Source: Pseudoxanthomonas broegbernensis (GTDB lineage: Bacteria > Pseudomonadota > Gammaproteobacteria > Xanthomonadales > Xanthomonadaceae). From it: a stretch of 64,000 bases of DNA. The notes beneath the pieces are model-generated. The model saw only the letters and a list, made by a program, of their open reading frames with translations, was not told the origin of the DNA and made no database searches. The position numbers and the translations under genes were made by a program. Positions 18,155 to 28,162 of the stretch are shown here, piece by piece. Position 1 is the first letter of the stretch. Each line of letters starts with the position of its first letter. The DNA lies in NCBI RefSeq assembly GCF_014202435.1, contig NZ_JACHGU010000001.1, positions 372,001 to 436,000 on the forward strand, in the 5' to 3' direction.

Positions 18155-18243
18155 CCGGCGGCGGCTTTCCCTGTGCACAGGGGCGTTGGCGTGTCGCCGC
18201 GGGGGCGGCGAGCCACACCGGCGAGTATGGCCGATCGGGCGGG

Positions 18244-19479
18244 CTACAGGAACAAGCCGATGACGTCGTTGGCGAAGCGGCGGCCCAGCGCGGTCGGGCG
18301 CACGCGATCACCCTCGACCTGCAGCCACTGGCGCTCGCAGGCCTGCGCCAGCGCGGCGTCCAGGCTGTTCCCGGGCAGCCCGGTGCGGGCCTGGAAATCG
18401 GCCAGGGCGAAGCCCTCGTGCAGGCGCAGCGCGTTGAGCATGAATTCGAACGGGCGCCGCTCCGGATCGATCCGCTCGTCACCGCCGATGGCGCCGGCGG
18501 TGCCGGCCGCGGCCATCCACGCCGCCGGGTGCCGCTGCTTCCAGCGGCGCAGGATGGCCTGCTCGGCGCCCAGGGTGATCTTGCCGTGGGCACCGGCGCC
18601 GATGCCCAGGTAGTCGCCGTAGCGCCAGTAGTTGAGGTTGTGCGCGCATTGCCGCCCGGGGCGGGCGTAGGCGCTGGTCTCGTAGTGCGCGTAGCCGGCC
18701 CGGGCCAGCAGCGCCTGGCAGCGTTCCTGGATGTCCCAGGCCAGGTCGTCGTCGGGGATATCCGCCGGCGGCTTGGCGAAGAACACCGTGTTCGGCTCCA
18801 GGGTGAGCTGGTAGTGGCTGACGTGCGCCGGCCGCAGGGCCAGGGCGCGTTCCAGGTCGTGCTCGGCCATCGCCAGGTCCTGGCCGGGCAGGGCGTACAT
18901 GAGGTCCAGGTTGAGGTTGTCCAGGCCGGCGTCCTGGGCCAGCTTCACCGCCGCCTCGGCCTCGGCGCCGTCGTGGATGCGGCCCAGGCGGCGCAGGCAG
19001 CCGTCGTCGAAGCTCTGCACGCCGAAGCTGACCCGGTTCACTCCGGCGGCGCGGTAGCCGTCGAAGCGGCCGTGCTCGGCGGTGCCGGGATTGGCCTCCA
19101 GGGTGATCTCCGCTTGCGGCGCGATCCGCAGCCGCGCCGAGGCGGCCTGCAGGAAGCGGTCGATGGCCTGCGGCGGGAACAGGCTCGGCGTGCCGCCGCC
19201 GAAGAACACGCTGTGCACGGTGCGGCCCCAGGCCAGCGGCAGGTCGTGCTCCAGGTCGCGCACCAGCGCGTCGACGTAGTCGTCGAACGGCAGCGCGCCC
19301 TTGGCCGCGTGCGAGTTGAAGTCGCAGTAGGGGCACTTGCGCACGCACCAGGGCAGGTGCACGTACAGCGCCAGCGGCGGCGTCAGCAGCGCGGGCGTGG
19401 CGGCTTGCTCCACGGGCCGCGGCGCGTCCGGCGGCGGCGTGCCGGGCCGTGGTCCGGCAGGGCTAGGCGTGCTCGCCAT
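18244..19479 (-). CDS. hemW: Radical SAM heme chaperone HemW
   Basis: 411 residues. The radical SAM cluster motif is C45-VRK-C49-PY-C52 (CxxxCxxC). GGGTPSLF, the SAM-binding [12 protein letters not shown] region and [19 protein letters not shown] follow, and the C-terminal HemN_C domain is present ([14 protein letters not shown]). The residues that distinguish true HemN coproporphyrinogen dehydrogenase, notably the extra N-terminal region and the second-SAM Cys, are absent. HemW (formerly YggW) is therefore the better call: a heme-binding chaperone that delivers heme to apoproteins. The N-terminus is Pro/Ala-rich and overlaps the 3' end of rdgB by 17 bases; the order rph-rdgB-hemW is common in proteobacteria. 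Confidence 0.93.
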   Translation of the reverse strand: MASTPSPAGPRPGTPPPDAPRPVEQAATPALLTPPLALYVHLPWCVRKCPYCDFNSHAAKGALPFDDYVDALVRDLEHDLPLAWGRTVHSVFFGGGTPSLFPPQAIDRFLQAASARLRIAPQAEITLEANPGTAEHGRFDGYRAAGVNRVSFGVQSFDDGCLRRLGRIHDGAEAEAAVKLAQDAGLDNLNLDLMYALPGQDLAMAEHDLERALALRPAHVSHYQLTLEPNTVFFAKPPADIPDDDLAWDIQERCQALLARAGYAHYETSAYARPGRQCAHNLNYWRYGDYLGIGAGAHGKITLGAEQAILRRWKQRHPAAWMAAAGTAGAIGGDERIDPERRPFEFMLNALRLHEGFALADFQARTGLPGNSLDAALAQACERQWLQVEGDRVRPTALGRRFANDVIGLFL

Positions 19480-20119
19480 GGAACGCCGCGGTGCCGGCCA
19501 GGGCGGCCAGGTCCAGCCCGCCCAGGCGCGACTGCAGCACGGCCAGCGCCTTGCCGCGGTGGCTGATGCGGTTCTTCAGCGCCGGCTCCAGCTCGGCGGC
19601 AGACAGGCCATGTTCCGGGTCCAGGAACACCGGGTCGTAGCCGAAGCCGCCGGCGCCGCGCGGTGCGTCCAGGATGGTGCCGGCCCACGCGCCCTCGGCG
19701 ATCAGCGGCTGCGGGTCGTCGGCGTGGCGCAGCAGCACGATCACCGCGTGGAAGCGGGCGGTGCGCCGCGCCGGCGGCAGGCCCGCCAGTTCGTCCAGCA
19801 GCCGGGCGATGTTGGCCGCGCTGTCGCCGTGGCCGCCGGCATAGCGGGCCGAATACAGGCCCGGCGCGCCGTCCAGCGCGTCCACGCACAGGCCGGAATC
19901 GTCGGCCAGCGCCGGCAGGCCGGTGAGGCGTGCGGCATGGCGGGCCTTGAGCAGTGCGTTCTCCACGAACGTCAGCCCGGTCTCCTCGATGTCCTCCACT
20001 CCCAATTCGCCCTGCGGGACCAGGACCGCGCCGGTGCCTTCCAGCAGCGCGCGCAGCTCGGCCAGCTTGCCGGCGTTGCCGCTGGCCAGGACCAGGCGCG
20101 GAGCGGGAAGGGAGGCCAC
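19463..20119 (-). CDS. rdgB: dITP/XTP pyrophosphatase
   Basis: 218 residues from a GTG at 20119. The Ham1/RdgB family motifs are [10 protein letters not shown] at the N-terminus, [16 protein letters not shown] and ARYAG in the middle, and GGFGYDPVF and [10 protein letters not shown] towards the C-terminus. It hydrolyses non-canonical purine triphosphates such as dITP and XTP to monophosphates, keeping them out of DNA. The GTG lies 11 bases after the rph stop, and no ATG is available between that stop and the conserved N-terminus. It belongs to the rph-rdgB-hemW operon. Confidence 0.95.
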   Translation of the reverse strand: MASLPAPRLVLASGNAGKLAELRALLEGTGAVLVPQGELGVEDIEETGLTFVENALLKARHAARLTGLPALADDSGLCVDALDGAPGLYSARYAGGHGDSAANIARLLDELAGLPPARRTARFHAVIVLLRHADDPQPLIAEGAWAGTILDAPRGAGGFGYDPVFLDPEHGLSAAELEPALKNRISHRGKALAVLQSRLGGLDLAALAGTAAFHGEHA

Positions 20120-20130
20120 GGGTGCGGGGC

Positions 20131-20856
20131 TCAGGCGTCCAGCGCCTTGCGCTGGGCGGCGAGCAGGTCGCCGATGCCCTTTTCCGCCAGGGCCAGCAGC
20201 GCGTCCAGCTCGTCGCGTCGGAAGGCATGGCCCTCGGCGGTGCCCTGCAGCTCGATGAAGCCGCCGCCGTCGTTCATCACCACGTTCATGTCGGTATCGC
20301 AGGCGCTGTCCTCGGCGTAGTCCAGGTCCAGCACCGGCACGCCCTGGTACACGCCCACCGACACCGCGGCCACCGCGCCGAATACCGGGTTGCGCTTGAT
20401 TTCGCCGCGCTTGAGCAACCAGTCCACCGCATCGACCAGGGCGACGTAGGCGCCGGTGATCGCGGCGGTGCGGGTGCCGCCGTCGGCCTGGAGCACGTCG
20501 CAGTCCAGGGTGACGGTGCGCTCGCCCAGCGCGGCGCGGTCCACGCAGGCGCGCAGGGTGCGGCCGATCAGGCGCTGGATCTCCAGGGTGCGCCCGCCCT
20601 GCTTGCCGCGCGCCGCCTCGCGGTCGGAGCGGGTGTGGGTGGAGCGCGGCAGCATGCCGTATTCGGCGGTGACCCAGCCCTCGCCCTTGCCGCGCAGGAA
20701 CGCCGGCACCCGGTTCTCCACGCTGGCCGTGCACAGCACGCGGGTCTGGCCGAAGCAGACCAGCACCGAGCCTTCGGCATGGCGGGTGAAGCCGCGTTCG
20801 ATGCTCACCTGGCGCAACTGGTCGGGAGCGCGGCCACTGGGACGGACGACGGTCAT
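20131..20856 (-). CDS. rph: Ribonuclease PH
   Basis: 241 residues, the usual size. It is a phosphorolytic 3' exoribonuclease that trims tRNA precursors and also degrades structured RNA. Family motifs are [11 protein letters not shown] and [12 protein letters not shown] near the start, [32 protein letters not shown]-like (here [16 protein letters not shown]) and the catalytic-site region [15 protein letters not shown]. It is the first gene of the rph-rdgB-hemW operon and is divergent from yicC-gmk, the order found in many gammaproteobacteria. Confidence 0.97.
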   Translation of the reverse strand: MTVVRPSGRAPDQLRQVSIERGFTRHAEGSVLVCFGQTRVLCTASVENRVPAFLRGKGEGWVTAEYGMLPRSTHTRSDREAARGKQGGRTLEIQRLIGRTLRACVDRAALGERTVTLDCDVLQADGGTRTAAITGAYVALVDAVDWLLKRGEIKRNPVFGAVAAVSVGVYQGVPVLDLDYAEDSACDTDMNVVMNDGGGFIELQGTAEGHAFRRDELDALLALAEKGIGDLLAAQRKALDA

Positions 20857-20949
20857 GCGGGATTTCCGGCTGATGAGGGAGTGGAGCGGGCGGCGGCATC
20901 CGCCGCACGGGCGGCCGCGCAGATGCACGGCGTGCCGCGAAGGGCCGGC

Positions 20950-20955
20950 TAGATT
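20950..20955 (+). promoter_or_regulatory. -10 box candidate for yicC-gmk
   Basis: TAGATT in the divergent rph-yicC gap fits transcription starting near 20962, about 27 bases before the preferred yicC start. No clear -35 is seen. Confidence 0.3.
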
Positions 20956-20988
20956 ACCATTCGCGCCTTGCCATCGATGGATTCGCGC

Positions 20989-21849
20989 ATGATCCGCAGC
21001 ATGACCGCCTTCGCCAGCGGCGAACGCTCCACCCCGTGGGGTGTCCTGGGCTGCGAGCTGCGCTCGGTCAACCATCGTTTCCTGGAGACCGGACTGCGCC
21101 TGGCCGATGACCTGCGCGCGCTGGAGCCGGCCCTGCGCGAACGCGTGGCCGCGCGCGCGCAGCGCGGGAAGCTGGACCTGGCGCTGCGCCTGCGCGCGCC
21201 GGAAGCGGCGGCGACGCTGGCGGTGGACGAGGCGCTGGTGGAGCGGCTGGGCGCACTGGCGCAGCGGCTGGACGCGAAGTTCCCGCGCCTGCGCGTGGAG
21301 TTCACCCAACTGCTGCAACTGCCCGGCGTGCTGCAGGCGCCGGTGGCCGACGGCGAGGCCCTGCAGGCGCAGGCGCTGGAGCTGCTGGACGAGGTGCTGG
21401 ACGAGTTCGTCGCCGCGCGCGAGCGCGAGGGCGCCAAGCTGGAGGCGGCCATCGGCGAGCGGGTGGATGCGATCGAGCGCATCGCCGCGCAGGTGCGCGA
21501 GCTGATCCCGGCCATCCGCGAGGGCCAGCGCGCCAAGCTGGCCGCGCGCCTGGCCGAACTGCCGCACCCGGTCGATCCGGGCCGCACCGAGCAGGAACTG
21601 GTGATGTGGCTGCAGAAGCTGGACGTGGACGAGGAACTGGACCGCCTGGACAGCCACATCGCCGAGATCCGCCGCGCACTGCGCCAGCCGCAGCCGGTCG
21701 GGCGCCGGCTCGACTTCCTGCTGCAGGAATTCAACCGCGAGGCCAACACGCTCGGCTCCAAGTCGGTGGATGCGCGCACCTCCAATGCGGCGGTGGAGCT
21801 GAAGGTGCTGATCGACCAGGTCCGCGAGCAGGTGCAGAACATCGAATGA
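20989..21849 (+). CDS. yicC: YicC family endoribonuclease
   Basis: 286 residues from the ATG at 20989, which gives the family-typical N-terminus [12 protein letters not shown]. Upstream TTG (20968) and ATG (20977) codons would only add residues not seen in homologues. The YicC_N domain with [13 protein letters not shown] is followed by a coiled helical middle and the DUF1732 C-terminal domain, which contains [32 protein letters not shown] and [15 protein letters not shown]. coli YicC is a ring-forming RNase reported to act in small-RNA turnover. Its TGA overlaps the gmk ATG. Confidence 0.95.
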   Translation: MIRSMTAFASGERSTPWGVLGCELRSVNHRFLETGLRLADDLRALEPALRERVAARAQRGKLDLALRLRAPEAAATLAVDEALVERLGALAQRLDAKFPRLRVEFTQLLQLPGVLQAPVADGEALQAQALELLDEVLDEFVAAREREGAKLEAAIGERVDAIERIAAQVRELIPAIREGQRAKLAARLAELPHPVDPGRTEQELVMWLQKLDVDEELDRLDSHIAEIRRALRQPQPVGRRLDFLLQEFNREANTLGSKSVDARTSNAAVELKVLIDQVREQVQNIE

Positions 21850-22484
21850 GCATCAGGGGCACGCTGTACATCGTCGCCGCGCCGTCCGGGGCCGGCAAGA
21901 GCAGCATCGTCAACGCGGTGCTGGAGCGCGACCCGGGCATCCGCCTGTCGGTCTCGTTCACCTCGCGCGCGCCGCGCCCGGGCGAACGCGACGGGCAGCA
22001 CTACCACTTCGTTTCCGCCGCGGAGTTCCAGCGCATGATCGATGCCGGCGACTTCTTCGAGTACGCCCTCGTGCACGGCGACTGGAAGGGCACCGCGCGG
22101 CAGTCGGTGGAGCCGCAACTGGCCGCCGGCCACGACGTGCTGTTGGAGATCGACTGGCAGGGCGCGGCCCAGGTGCGGGCCAAGGTGCCCGACGCGGTGA
22201 GCGTGTTCATCCTGCCGCCTTCGCGGCAGGCGCTGGAGCAGCGCATGCGCAAGCGCGGCCAGGACAGCGACGCGGTCATTGCCCGGCGCCTGGCGGCGGC
22301 GCGCGAGGAGATGTCGCATTACGCCGAGTTCGACTACGTGATCGTCAACGAGGTGTTCGACGCCGCCGTGGACGAGATGTGCGCGGTGTTCATCGCCAGC
22401 CGCCTGCGCCTGGCCCGGCAGCAGGCCCGCCAGCGCGGGCTGATCGAGGCGCTGGTCGCGCCGGACGTGCCGGACGTGCCGTGA
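21846..22484 (+). CDS. gmk: Guanylate kinase
   Basis: 212 residues. It phosphorylates GMP to GDP with ATP. The P-loop is APSGAGKSS at about residues 12-20. The GMP-binding [20 protein letters not shown] and the [14 protein letters not shown] region follow, then [11 protein letters not shown] and the lid region. The C-terminus carries a short Pro/Val-rich extension. The start overlaps yicC (ATGA), as in many gammaproteobacteria. The rpoZ gene often found downstream is not present; an inverted repeat pair follows instead. Confidence 0.97.
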   Translation: MSIRGTLYIVAAPSGAGKSSIVNAVLERDPGIRLSVSFTSRAPRPGERDGQHYHFVSAAEFQRMIDAGDFFEYALVHGDWKGTARQSVEPQLAAGHDVLLEIDWQGAAQVRAKVPDAVSVFILPPSRQALEQRMRKRGQDSDAVIARRLAAAREEMSHYAEFDYVIVNEVFDAAVDEMCAVFIASRLRLARQQARQRGLIEALVAPDVPDVP

Positions 22485-22496
22485 TGGGCGGCTTGT

Positions 22497-22593
22497 TCAG
22501 GAGTCGTCGGCTTCAGTCGGCGCCCGCCATGCTGGCGAGCCGACCCTGGCCGGTTCCCGGGCCCTGTCGCCGACCGAAGCCGGCTCCTGCAGG
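22497..22593. repeat. Dispersed intergenic repeat, inverted pair (copy 2)
   Basis: A degenerate forward copy (22498-22520) and an exact core copy in reverse (22588-22570, AGGAGCCGGCTTCGGTCGG) face each other across about 50 bases, the arrangement of BIME/REP pairs. It lies between the convergent gmk and phzF genes and may fold to a transcript-ending stem. Confidence 0.7.
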
Positions 22594-22637
22594 CGCCGCA
22601 CCGGATAGCGCTGGCGGCTCCGTCATCCCCGCCGCGC

Positions 22638-23510
22638 CTACGCCCAGTCGATCTGCCCGCGCACCACGCTGACCACCCGGCCGCCGGACCAGACCTCGCC
22701 GTCGGCGTCCACGCGCATGTCCAGGCGCGCATCGTGGCCGACCTCGCGGCCCTGGCTGACGCGGTAGCGCCCGTCGGCGCCCGGCAAGGCGCCGCGCAGC
22801 GCCAGCCATGCGGCCAGGGTGGCGTTGGCCGCGCCGGAGGCGGCGTCCTCGAAGATTGCCGGGCCGCCGACGAAGGCGCGCGCGGCGATGTGGTAGTCGC
22901 CGCCATGGCAGCGGGCGAAGGCCAGCACCCCCATGCTGTCGGTGGCATGGGCCAGCGCGGCGACCGCGTCCCAGTCCGGCGCCGCGCCGCGCAGGCCCGC
23001 CTCGTCCCGTGCCTCGGCCACCCACCAGCGGCGGCCGCCATCCATCAGCGCCGGCGGCAACTCGCCGGGCGGCAGCCAGCCCAGCGCGGCGTGCGCGGCG
23101 CGCGCATCGGCGGTCTCGACCAGGCGCGCGCGCGGCGTGCGGATGGCGATGCGGCGCGCGCCCTCCGCCTCGTCCACCTGCAGCGGCAGCACCCCGGCGA
23201 TGCCTTCCTGCAGCAGCAGGCCGTCGCGCGGCCGGGCCCGCCCGGCTTCCAGCACGACGTGCGCGGTGCCCACGCTGGGATGGCCGGCGAACGGCACCTC
23301 GCGCTTGGGGCTGAACATGCGGATCGCATAGCCGGCGCCCGGGCGCGTGGGCGGGAACACGAAGGTGGTCTCCGGCAGCCGCGTCCAGCGCGCGATGGCC
23401 TGCATCGCGACATCGTCCAGGCCGGCGGCGTCGAGCACCACGGCCAGCGGATTGCCGGCGCCGGGCCGGTCGGCGAACACGTCCACCTGGACGAACGGGC
23501 GCAGGGCCAT
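22638..23510 (-). CDS. PhzF family isomerase-like protein
   Basis: 290 residues from the ATG at 23510. The PhzF signature is complete: VDVFADRPGAGNPLAVV at the start, LPETTFVF with the catalytic Glu near residue 45, FAGHPSVGTAHVV, and the second-half GxxxFEDAASGAA motif (PAIFEDAASGAANATLAAW). The fold is two diaminopimelate-epimerase-like halves. Characterised PhzF isomerises a phenazine precursor, but there are no other phenazine genes here. Most homologues have unknown substrates and are annotated only as PhzF family. It is a single-gene unit. Confidence 0.9.
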   Translation of the reverse strand: MALRPFVQVDVFADRPGAGNPLAVVLDAAGLDDVAMQAIARWTRLPETTFVFPPTRPGAGYAIRMFSPKREVPFAGHPSVGTAHVVLEAGRARPRDGLLLQEGIAGVLPLQVDEAEGARRIAIRTPRARLVETADARAAHAALGWLPPGELPPALMDGGRRWWVAEARDEAGLRGAAPDWDAVAALAHATDSMGVLAFARCHGGDYHIAARAFVGGPAIFEDAASGAANATLAAWLALRGALPGADGRYRVSQGREVGHDARLDMRVDADGEVWSGGRVVSVVRGQIDWA

Positions 23511-23720
23511 CGATGGCGATCCTCGGAGCGAAGGGCGGCCGAGCTTACCAAGCCATCGGCCGGTGTTCGTCGGCATGCGGCCAGCTCGCAACCGGCGGGC
23601 GCAGCGTGGCGGCAGGATTCGCCGCTTCCGCGCGGTGCCGCCTGGCTGTTCGCAGGGGCCGGGCAGGGCCGGCGGCCGCCGCGCCGGTGCATCGAACCAT
23701 CCCCGGCATCCGGCCGAGAT

Positions 23721-23746
23721 CGCCGGCCGAAGCCGGCTCCCGCAGG
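23721..23746 (-). repeat. Dispersed intergenic repeat, copy 3
   Basis: Core GGAGCCGGCTTCGGCCGG on the minus strand (23740-23723), upstream of lysAC. Confidence 0.65.
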
Positions 23747-23874
23747 AGAGGGTCGCGCGCCGGGCGATCGCCGGCCGGGCGGCACGCCGAAAGCCGCGGC
23801 GATGGTTGCGCGTGTGACGCTTCTACGCCTGCGAAAAGCCACGTGGAACGGCGATTCCGCAGGGCGATTCGGCT

Positions 23875-23880
23875 TAGAAT
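23875..23880 (+). promoter_or_regulatory. -10 box candidate for lysAC
   Basis: TAGAAT in the context GGCTTAGAATCGG resembles the serine-hydrolase promoter context GCTAGAATCG. No strong -35 is seen. It lies 46 bases before the preferred ATG. Confidence 0.4.
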
Positions 23881-23926
23881 CGGCAATTCGTGCCCGATGA
23901 TCGGGCGTTCTTCCGAAAGCAGCCCC

Positions 23927-26551
23927 ATGTCCGCAGTTTCGCCCGCGCAAGACGCCGCCTCCGGCGGCTGGATCGTCCTCAAGTTCGGCGGCACCTCGGT
24001 GTCGCGCCGTCATCGCTGGGACACGATCGGCAGGCTGGCGAAAAAACGCGCGGACGAGACCGGCGGGCGCGTCGTGGTGGTGGTGTCGGCGCTGTCGGGC
24101 GTGACCAACGAGCTGACCGCCATCACCGATGGCGCCGCCGACACCGCCCAGCGCATGGACGCCCTGGAGCGGCGCCACCGCGAATTCCTGGCCGAGCTGG
24201 AACTGGACGCCGACGCGGTGCTGGGCGAGCGCCTGGCCGCGCTGCGCGCGCTGCTGGCCGACCCGCGCGCCGCGTCGCGCCCGCTGGACTGGCAGGCCGA
24301 GGTGCTGGGCCAGGGCGAGCTGCTTTCCTCCACCCTGGGCGCGGCCTACCTGCGCGCGCAGGGGCTGGACTTCGGCTGGATGGACGCGCGCGACTGGCTC
24401 GACGCGCTGCCGCCGCAGCCCAACCAGAGCGAGTGGTCGCGCCGGCTGTCGGTCAACTGCCGCTGGGAAGCCGACGATGGCTGGCGCGAGCGCTTCGCCG
24501 CCCAGCCCGCGCGCATGCTGATCACCCAGGGCTTCATCGCCCGGCACCAGGACGGCGGCACGGCGGTCCTGGGCCGTGGCGGCTCGGACACCTCGGCCGC
24601 CTACCTGGGCGCGCTGCTGGGCGCGCGCCGGGTGGAGATCTGGACCGACGTGCCGGGCATGTTCAGCGCCAATCCGCGCGAGGTGCCCGACGCGCGGCTG
24701 CTGAGCCGGCTGGGCTACGCCGAGGCGCAGGAGATCACCACCACCGGCGCCAAGGTGCTGCATCCGCGCTCGATCAAGCCGTGCCGCGATTCGGGCGTGC
24801 CGATGGCGGTGCTGGACACCGAGAACCCGGACCTGTTCGGCACCGTCATCGACCGCAGCGCGGCCACCGTGCCGGGGGTCAAGGCGATCAGCCGCCGCAA
24901 CGGCGTGGTGCTGGTGTCGGTGGAGGACATCGGCATGTGGCAGCAGGTGGGCTACCTGGCCGACGTGTTCGAGCTGTTCCGCACGCACGGCCTGTCGGTG
25001 GACATGATCGGCACCTCGCAGACCAACGTCACCGTGTCGCTGGACCCCAGCGAGAACCTGCTCAGCCAGGACGTGCTCTCGGCGCTGGCCCAGGACCTGC
25101 AGAAGATCGGCCGGGTCAAGGTGATCGTGCCGTGCGCGGCCATCACCCTGGTCGGGCGCGGCATGCGCTCGCTGCTGCACCGGCTGCCGGAGGTGTTCTC
25201 GCGCTTCGGCCACGAGCGCGTGCACATGATTTCGCAGTCCTCCAACGACCTCAACCTCACCTTCGTCATCGACGAGGCCGATGCCGACGGCCTGCTGCCG
25301 CAGTTGCACGCCGCGCTGATCGACAACGGCGCCATGCCGGTGCAGGAGGCCGAGGTGTTCGGCCCGCGCTGGCGCGAGATCAACGGCGCGGTGCGCCCGC
25401 GCCCGCGGCCGTGGTGGCGCGGCGAGCGCCGGCGGCTGCTGGACCTGGCCCGGGCCGGCACGCCGCGCTACGTCTACCACCTGCCCACCGTGCGCGAGCG
25501 CGCCCGGCAACTGAAGGCGGTGGCGGCCGTGGACCACCGCTACTACGCGATCAAGGCCAACCCGCATCCGGCGATCCTGCGTGCCCTCGTGGACGAGGGC
25601 TTCGGCCTGGAGTGCGTGTCGCTGGGCGAGCTGCGCCACGCGTTCGCGGCGCTGCCGCACCTGGACCCCAAGCGGGTGCTGTTCACCCCCAGCTTCGCGC
25701 CGCGCGAGGAGTACGAGCAGGCGTTCGCGCTGGGCGCCACGGTGACGGTGGACAACGTGGAGCTGCTGCAGCGCTGGCCGGAGACCTTCCGCGGCCGCTC
25801 GCTGTGGCTGCGCATCGACCTGGGCCATGGCGACGGCCACCACGAGAAGGTCAACACCGGCGGCAAGGCGGCCAAGTTCGGCCTGTCGGCCGCGCGCGTG
25901 GACGAGTTCGTCGAGCGGGCGCGCACGCTGGGCGTGGCCATCGCCGGCCTGCACGCGCACCTGGGCAGCGGAGTGGAGACTGCCGGGCACTGGCGGCTGA
26001 TGTGCGACGAACTGGCCGGCTTCGCCCGCCGCATCGGCAGCGTCGGCATCCTCGACATCGGCGGCGGCCTGCCCATTCCGTACAGCGCCGACGACGAGCC
26101 GTTCGACCTGGAGGCGTGGGCGGCCGGCTTGGCCGAGGTGCGGCAGGTGCATCCCGCATTCGAGCTGGCGATCGAGCCGGGCCGCTTCCTGGTGGCCGAG
26201 GCCGGCGTGCTGCTGGCCCGCGCCACCCAGGTGGTGGAGAAGGACGGCGTGCTGCGGGTGGGCCTGGACGCGGGCATGAACGCGTTGCTGCGCCCGGCGC
26301 TGTACGACGCCTGGCACGACATCGTCAACCTGAGCCGCCTGGACGAGGCCGACGAGGGCATGTTCGACGTGGTCGGCCCGATCTGCGAGTCCAGCGACAT
26401 CTTCGGCCGCCGCCGCCGGCTGCCGGCGGCCACCGCGCCGGACGACGCCATGCTGGTGGCCGACGCCGGCGCCTACGGGCAGGCCATGGCCAGCACCTAC
26501 AACCAGCGGGCGCTGCCGGTCGAGGACGTGCTCGATGGGGCCGCGGGCTGA
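23927..26551 (+). CDS. lysAC: Bifunctional aspartate kinase / diaminopimelate decarboxylase
   Basis: 874 residues; two enzymes in one chain. Residues 1-485 are an aspartokinase with KFGGTSV (Lys19 onward), the GRGGSDTSAAYLGALL and EIWTDVPGMFSANPREV motifs, and tandem ACT domains around 330-470 that normally bind lysine. Residues from about 500 are a PLP-dependent decarboxylase: YAIKANPHP holds the PLP lysine (Lys543), then HLGSG, DIGGGLP, EPGRF, GPICESSD and a C-terminal AYGQAMASTYN. The chain thus performs the first and last steps of lysine synthesis. This fusion is known from Xanthomonas and Xylella. Feedback inhibition of the kinase half by lysine is expected from the ACT domains. Confidence 0.95.
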   Translation: MSAVSPAQDAASGGWIVLKFGGTSVSRRHRWDTIGRLAKKRADETGGRVVVVVSALSGVTNELTAITDGAADTAQRMDALERRHREFLAELELDADAVLGERLAALRALLADPRAASRPLDWQAEVLGQGELLSSTLGAAYLRAQGLDFGWMDARDWLDALPPQPNQSEWSRRLSVNCRWEADDGWRERFAAQPARMLITQGFIARHQDGGTAVLGRGGSDTSAAYLGALLGARRVEIWTDVPGMFSANPREVPDARLLSRLGYAEAQEITTTGAKVLHPRSIKPCRDSGVPMAVLDTENPDLFGTVIDRSAATVPGVKAISRRNGVVLVSVEDIGMWQQVGYLADVFELFRTHGLSVDMIGTSQTNVTVSLDPSENLLSQDVLSALAQDLQKIGRVKVIVPCAAITLVGRGMRSLLHRLPEVFSRFGHERVHMISQSSNDLNLTFVIDEADADGLLPQLHAALIDNGAMPVQEAEVFGPRWREINGAVRPRPRPWWRGERRRLLDLARAGTPRYVYHLPTVRERARQLKAVAAVDHRYYAIKANPHPAILRALVDEGFGLECVSLGELRHAFAALPHLDPKRVLFTPSFAPREEYEQAFALGATVTVDNVELLQRWPETFRGRSLWLRIDLGHGDGHHEKVNTGGKAAKFGLSAARVDEFVERARTLGVAIAGLHAHLGSGVETAGHWRLMCDELAGFARRIGSVGILDIGGGLPIPYSADDEPFDLEAWAAGLAEVRQVHPAFELAIEPGRFLVAEAGVLLARATQVVEKDGVLRVGLDAGMNALLRPALYDAWHDIVNLSRLDEADEGMFDVVGPICESSDIFGRRRRLPAATAPDDAMLVADAGAYGQAMASTYNQRALPVEDVLDGAAG

Positions 26552-26553
26552 CT

Positions 26554-26573
26554 CGGCTCGGCCGGCCGAGCCG
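26554..26573 (+). terminator. Palindrome directly after lysAC, possible terminator
   Basis: A perfect 20-base GC palindrome (arms CGGCTCGGCC and its complement) starts 3 bases after the lysAC stop. There is no T-tract. It could also be a protein-binding site. Confidence 0.35.
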
Positions 26574-26740
26574 CGCGGCAGCGGCATGCCGGCCGGCGCA
26601 CGGCCGCGGTGGCTGCCTTCCATCGAGCTTGGCGCTACGCTGGCGGCCCTGAGCGCCGGCATCCTGCCGGCCCTGGCCATCGCCTTTTCGCCCGGCGGCT
26701 GCTGCAGGCACCGGCCGGCATGGCTCATCACGGATACCGC

Positions 26741-28162
26741 ATGACCACTTTCGACCGAGACGCCATCCAGGTTTTCCGCTTCGTGCGATGCGGCTTCGAC
26801 GCCGCCACCGGCGTGGCCGAACTGGTCTACGCCTTCGACGACGGCCCGGAACTGGTGGAGACCGTGACCGTGCCCGGCGCGCCATTCGCGCTGGCCGGCG
26901 CGCGCGCGGCGGCGGTGGAACGGGCGCTGCGCCTGCTGCACCTGATCGCCGGGGTGAGCTACTACAAGGCGGCGGTGCCGCCGCGGATCGCCATCGACGG
27001 CTACGCCATCGACGCGGACACCGCCGCGCTGGTGGAGCGGATCTACGTCAACGGCCTGGGCGAGTTCGCCTATCGCAACGGGCTTGACCTGCATGGGCGG
27101 ATCGGGTTCCCGGCCGAGGCGGGCAGCGGCCCTCCATGGCGCGGCGACGCTGGCTCCGGCGAGGGCGCGGCGGATGCCGATGGAGCGCCTGCCGGGCGCG
27201 CGCTCGTAGCCATCGGCGGCGGCAAGGATTCGCTGGTCAGCATCGAGGCGTTGCGCGCGGCGGGCGTGGCGCAGACCGTGGCCTGGATCGGCAGCTCGCA
27301 ACTGATCCGCACCTGCGCCGAGCGCACCGGCCTGCCCACGCTCAACATCGGCCGCGCGCTGGCGCAGGAACTGTTCGAGATCAACCGCCAGGGCGCGTAC
27401 AACGGCCACATCCCGGTTACCGCGGTGAACTCGGCGATCCTGGTGCTGGCCGCGTTGCTGACCGGCCACGGCCAGGTGGTGTTCTCCAACGAGCGCTCGG
27501 CCAGCTACGGCAGCTGCATCGTCGCCGCCGACGGCACGGTCACCGGCGAGGTCAACCACCAGTGGTCCAAGGGCTGGGACTTCGAACGCGCCTTCGGCGA
27601 GCACGTCGAGCGCCACGTGGCCGCCACCGGCGCTGTCCCGGCGCTGCGCTACTACTCGCTGCTGCGGCCGCTGTCCGAGCTGGCGGTGGCGCGGCAGTTC
27701 GCCCGCAACGACCACTACGACGCGCACTTCTCCAGTTGTAACCGCAACTTCCACATCCTCGGCGAGAAGCCGGCGCAGCGCTGGTGCGGGCTGTGCCCGA
27801 AGTGCCAGTTCGTGTTCCTGGCGCTGGCGCCGTTCATGTCCAAGACCCGGTTGATGGGCATCTTCGGCCGCAACCTGCTGGACGACGCGGCGCAGGCGCC
27901 GGGCTTCGACGCGCTGCTGGAGTTCGGCGACCACAAGCCGTTCGAGTGCGTGGGCGAGGGCCGCGAGTCGCGCGCGGCGATGGCCTGGCTGGCCGAGCGC
28001 CCGGAGTGGCGCGAGGACGCGCTGGTGGCGCGCTTCGCCCGCCAGATCCGGCCGCTGCTGGACGAGGCGGAACTGGCGCTGGAGCCGTTGCTGGCGCCGG
28101 ACGGCGAACACCGCGTGCCCGCCGAGGTGTGGGAGCGGGTGCGTGCGTATTTCGCAGCTTGA
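26741..28162 (+). CDS. murL: UDP-MurNAc-L-alanyl-L-glutamate epimerase MurL
   Basis: 473 residues. MurL inverts the glutamate of UDP-MurNAc-L-Ala-L-Glu to the D form in an ATP-dependent reaction, replacing the need for free D-glutamate; this was shown in Xanthomonas oryzae. The sequence has a PP-loop-like nucleotide site G159-G-G-K-D-S164 in [13 protein letters not shown], consistent with carboxylate activation. It also has [21 protein letters not shown] and a CGLCPKC motif near residue 349. The function rests on the tight linkage to a MurD-type ligase that starts inside its last codons, plus the PP-loop. An ATG at 26720 would add 7 residues but has no better ribosome-binding site. Confidence 0.88.
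   Translation: MTTFDRDAIQVFRFVRCGFDAATGVAELVYAFDDGPELVETVTVPGAPFALAGARAAAVERALRLLHLIAGVSYYKAAVPPRIAIDGYAIDADTAALVERIYVNGLGEFAYRNGLDLHGRIGFPAEAGSGPPWRGDAGSGEGAADADGAPAGRALVAIGGGKDSLVSIEALRAAGVAQTVAWIGSSQLIRTCAERTGLPTLNIGRALAQELFEINRQGAYNGHIPVTAVNSAILVLAALLTGHGQVVFSNERSASYGSCIVAADGTVTGEVNHQWSKGWDFERAFGEHVERHVAATGAVPALRYYSLLRPLSELAVARQFARNDHYDAHFSSCNRNFHILGEKPAQRWCGLCPKCQFVFLALAPFMSKTRLMGIFGRNLLDDAAQAPGFDALLEFGDHKPFECVGEGRESRAAMAWLAERPEWREDALVARFARQIRPLLDEAELALEPLLAPDGEHRVPAEVWERVRAYFAA

Larger units (their letters stand above)
23511..23926. other. Divergent intergenic region phzF-lysAC
   Basis: This 416-base gap carries a dispersed repeat (23721-23746) and a lysAC -10 (23875-23880). A TAAGCT box on the minus strand (23547-23542) could serve phzF. 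No gene-like frame or lysine riboswitch fold is evident by eye. Confidence 0.35.

Noticed and set aside
18244-19479. Oxygen-independent coproporphyrinogen III oxidase HemN
   Set aside because: Length and missing HemN-specific N-terminal features, plus the position after rdgB, fit HemW.
22638-23510. Phenazine biosynthesis locus
   Set aside because: Only a PhzF-family gene is present with no other phz genes; the family is broad.
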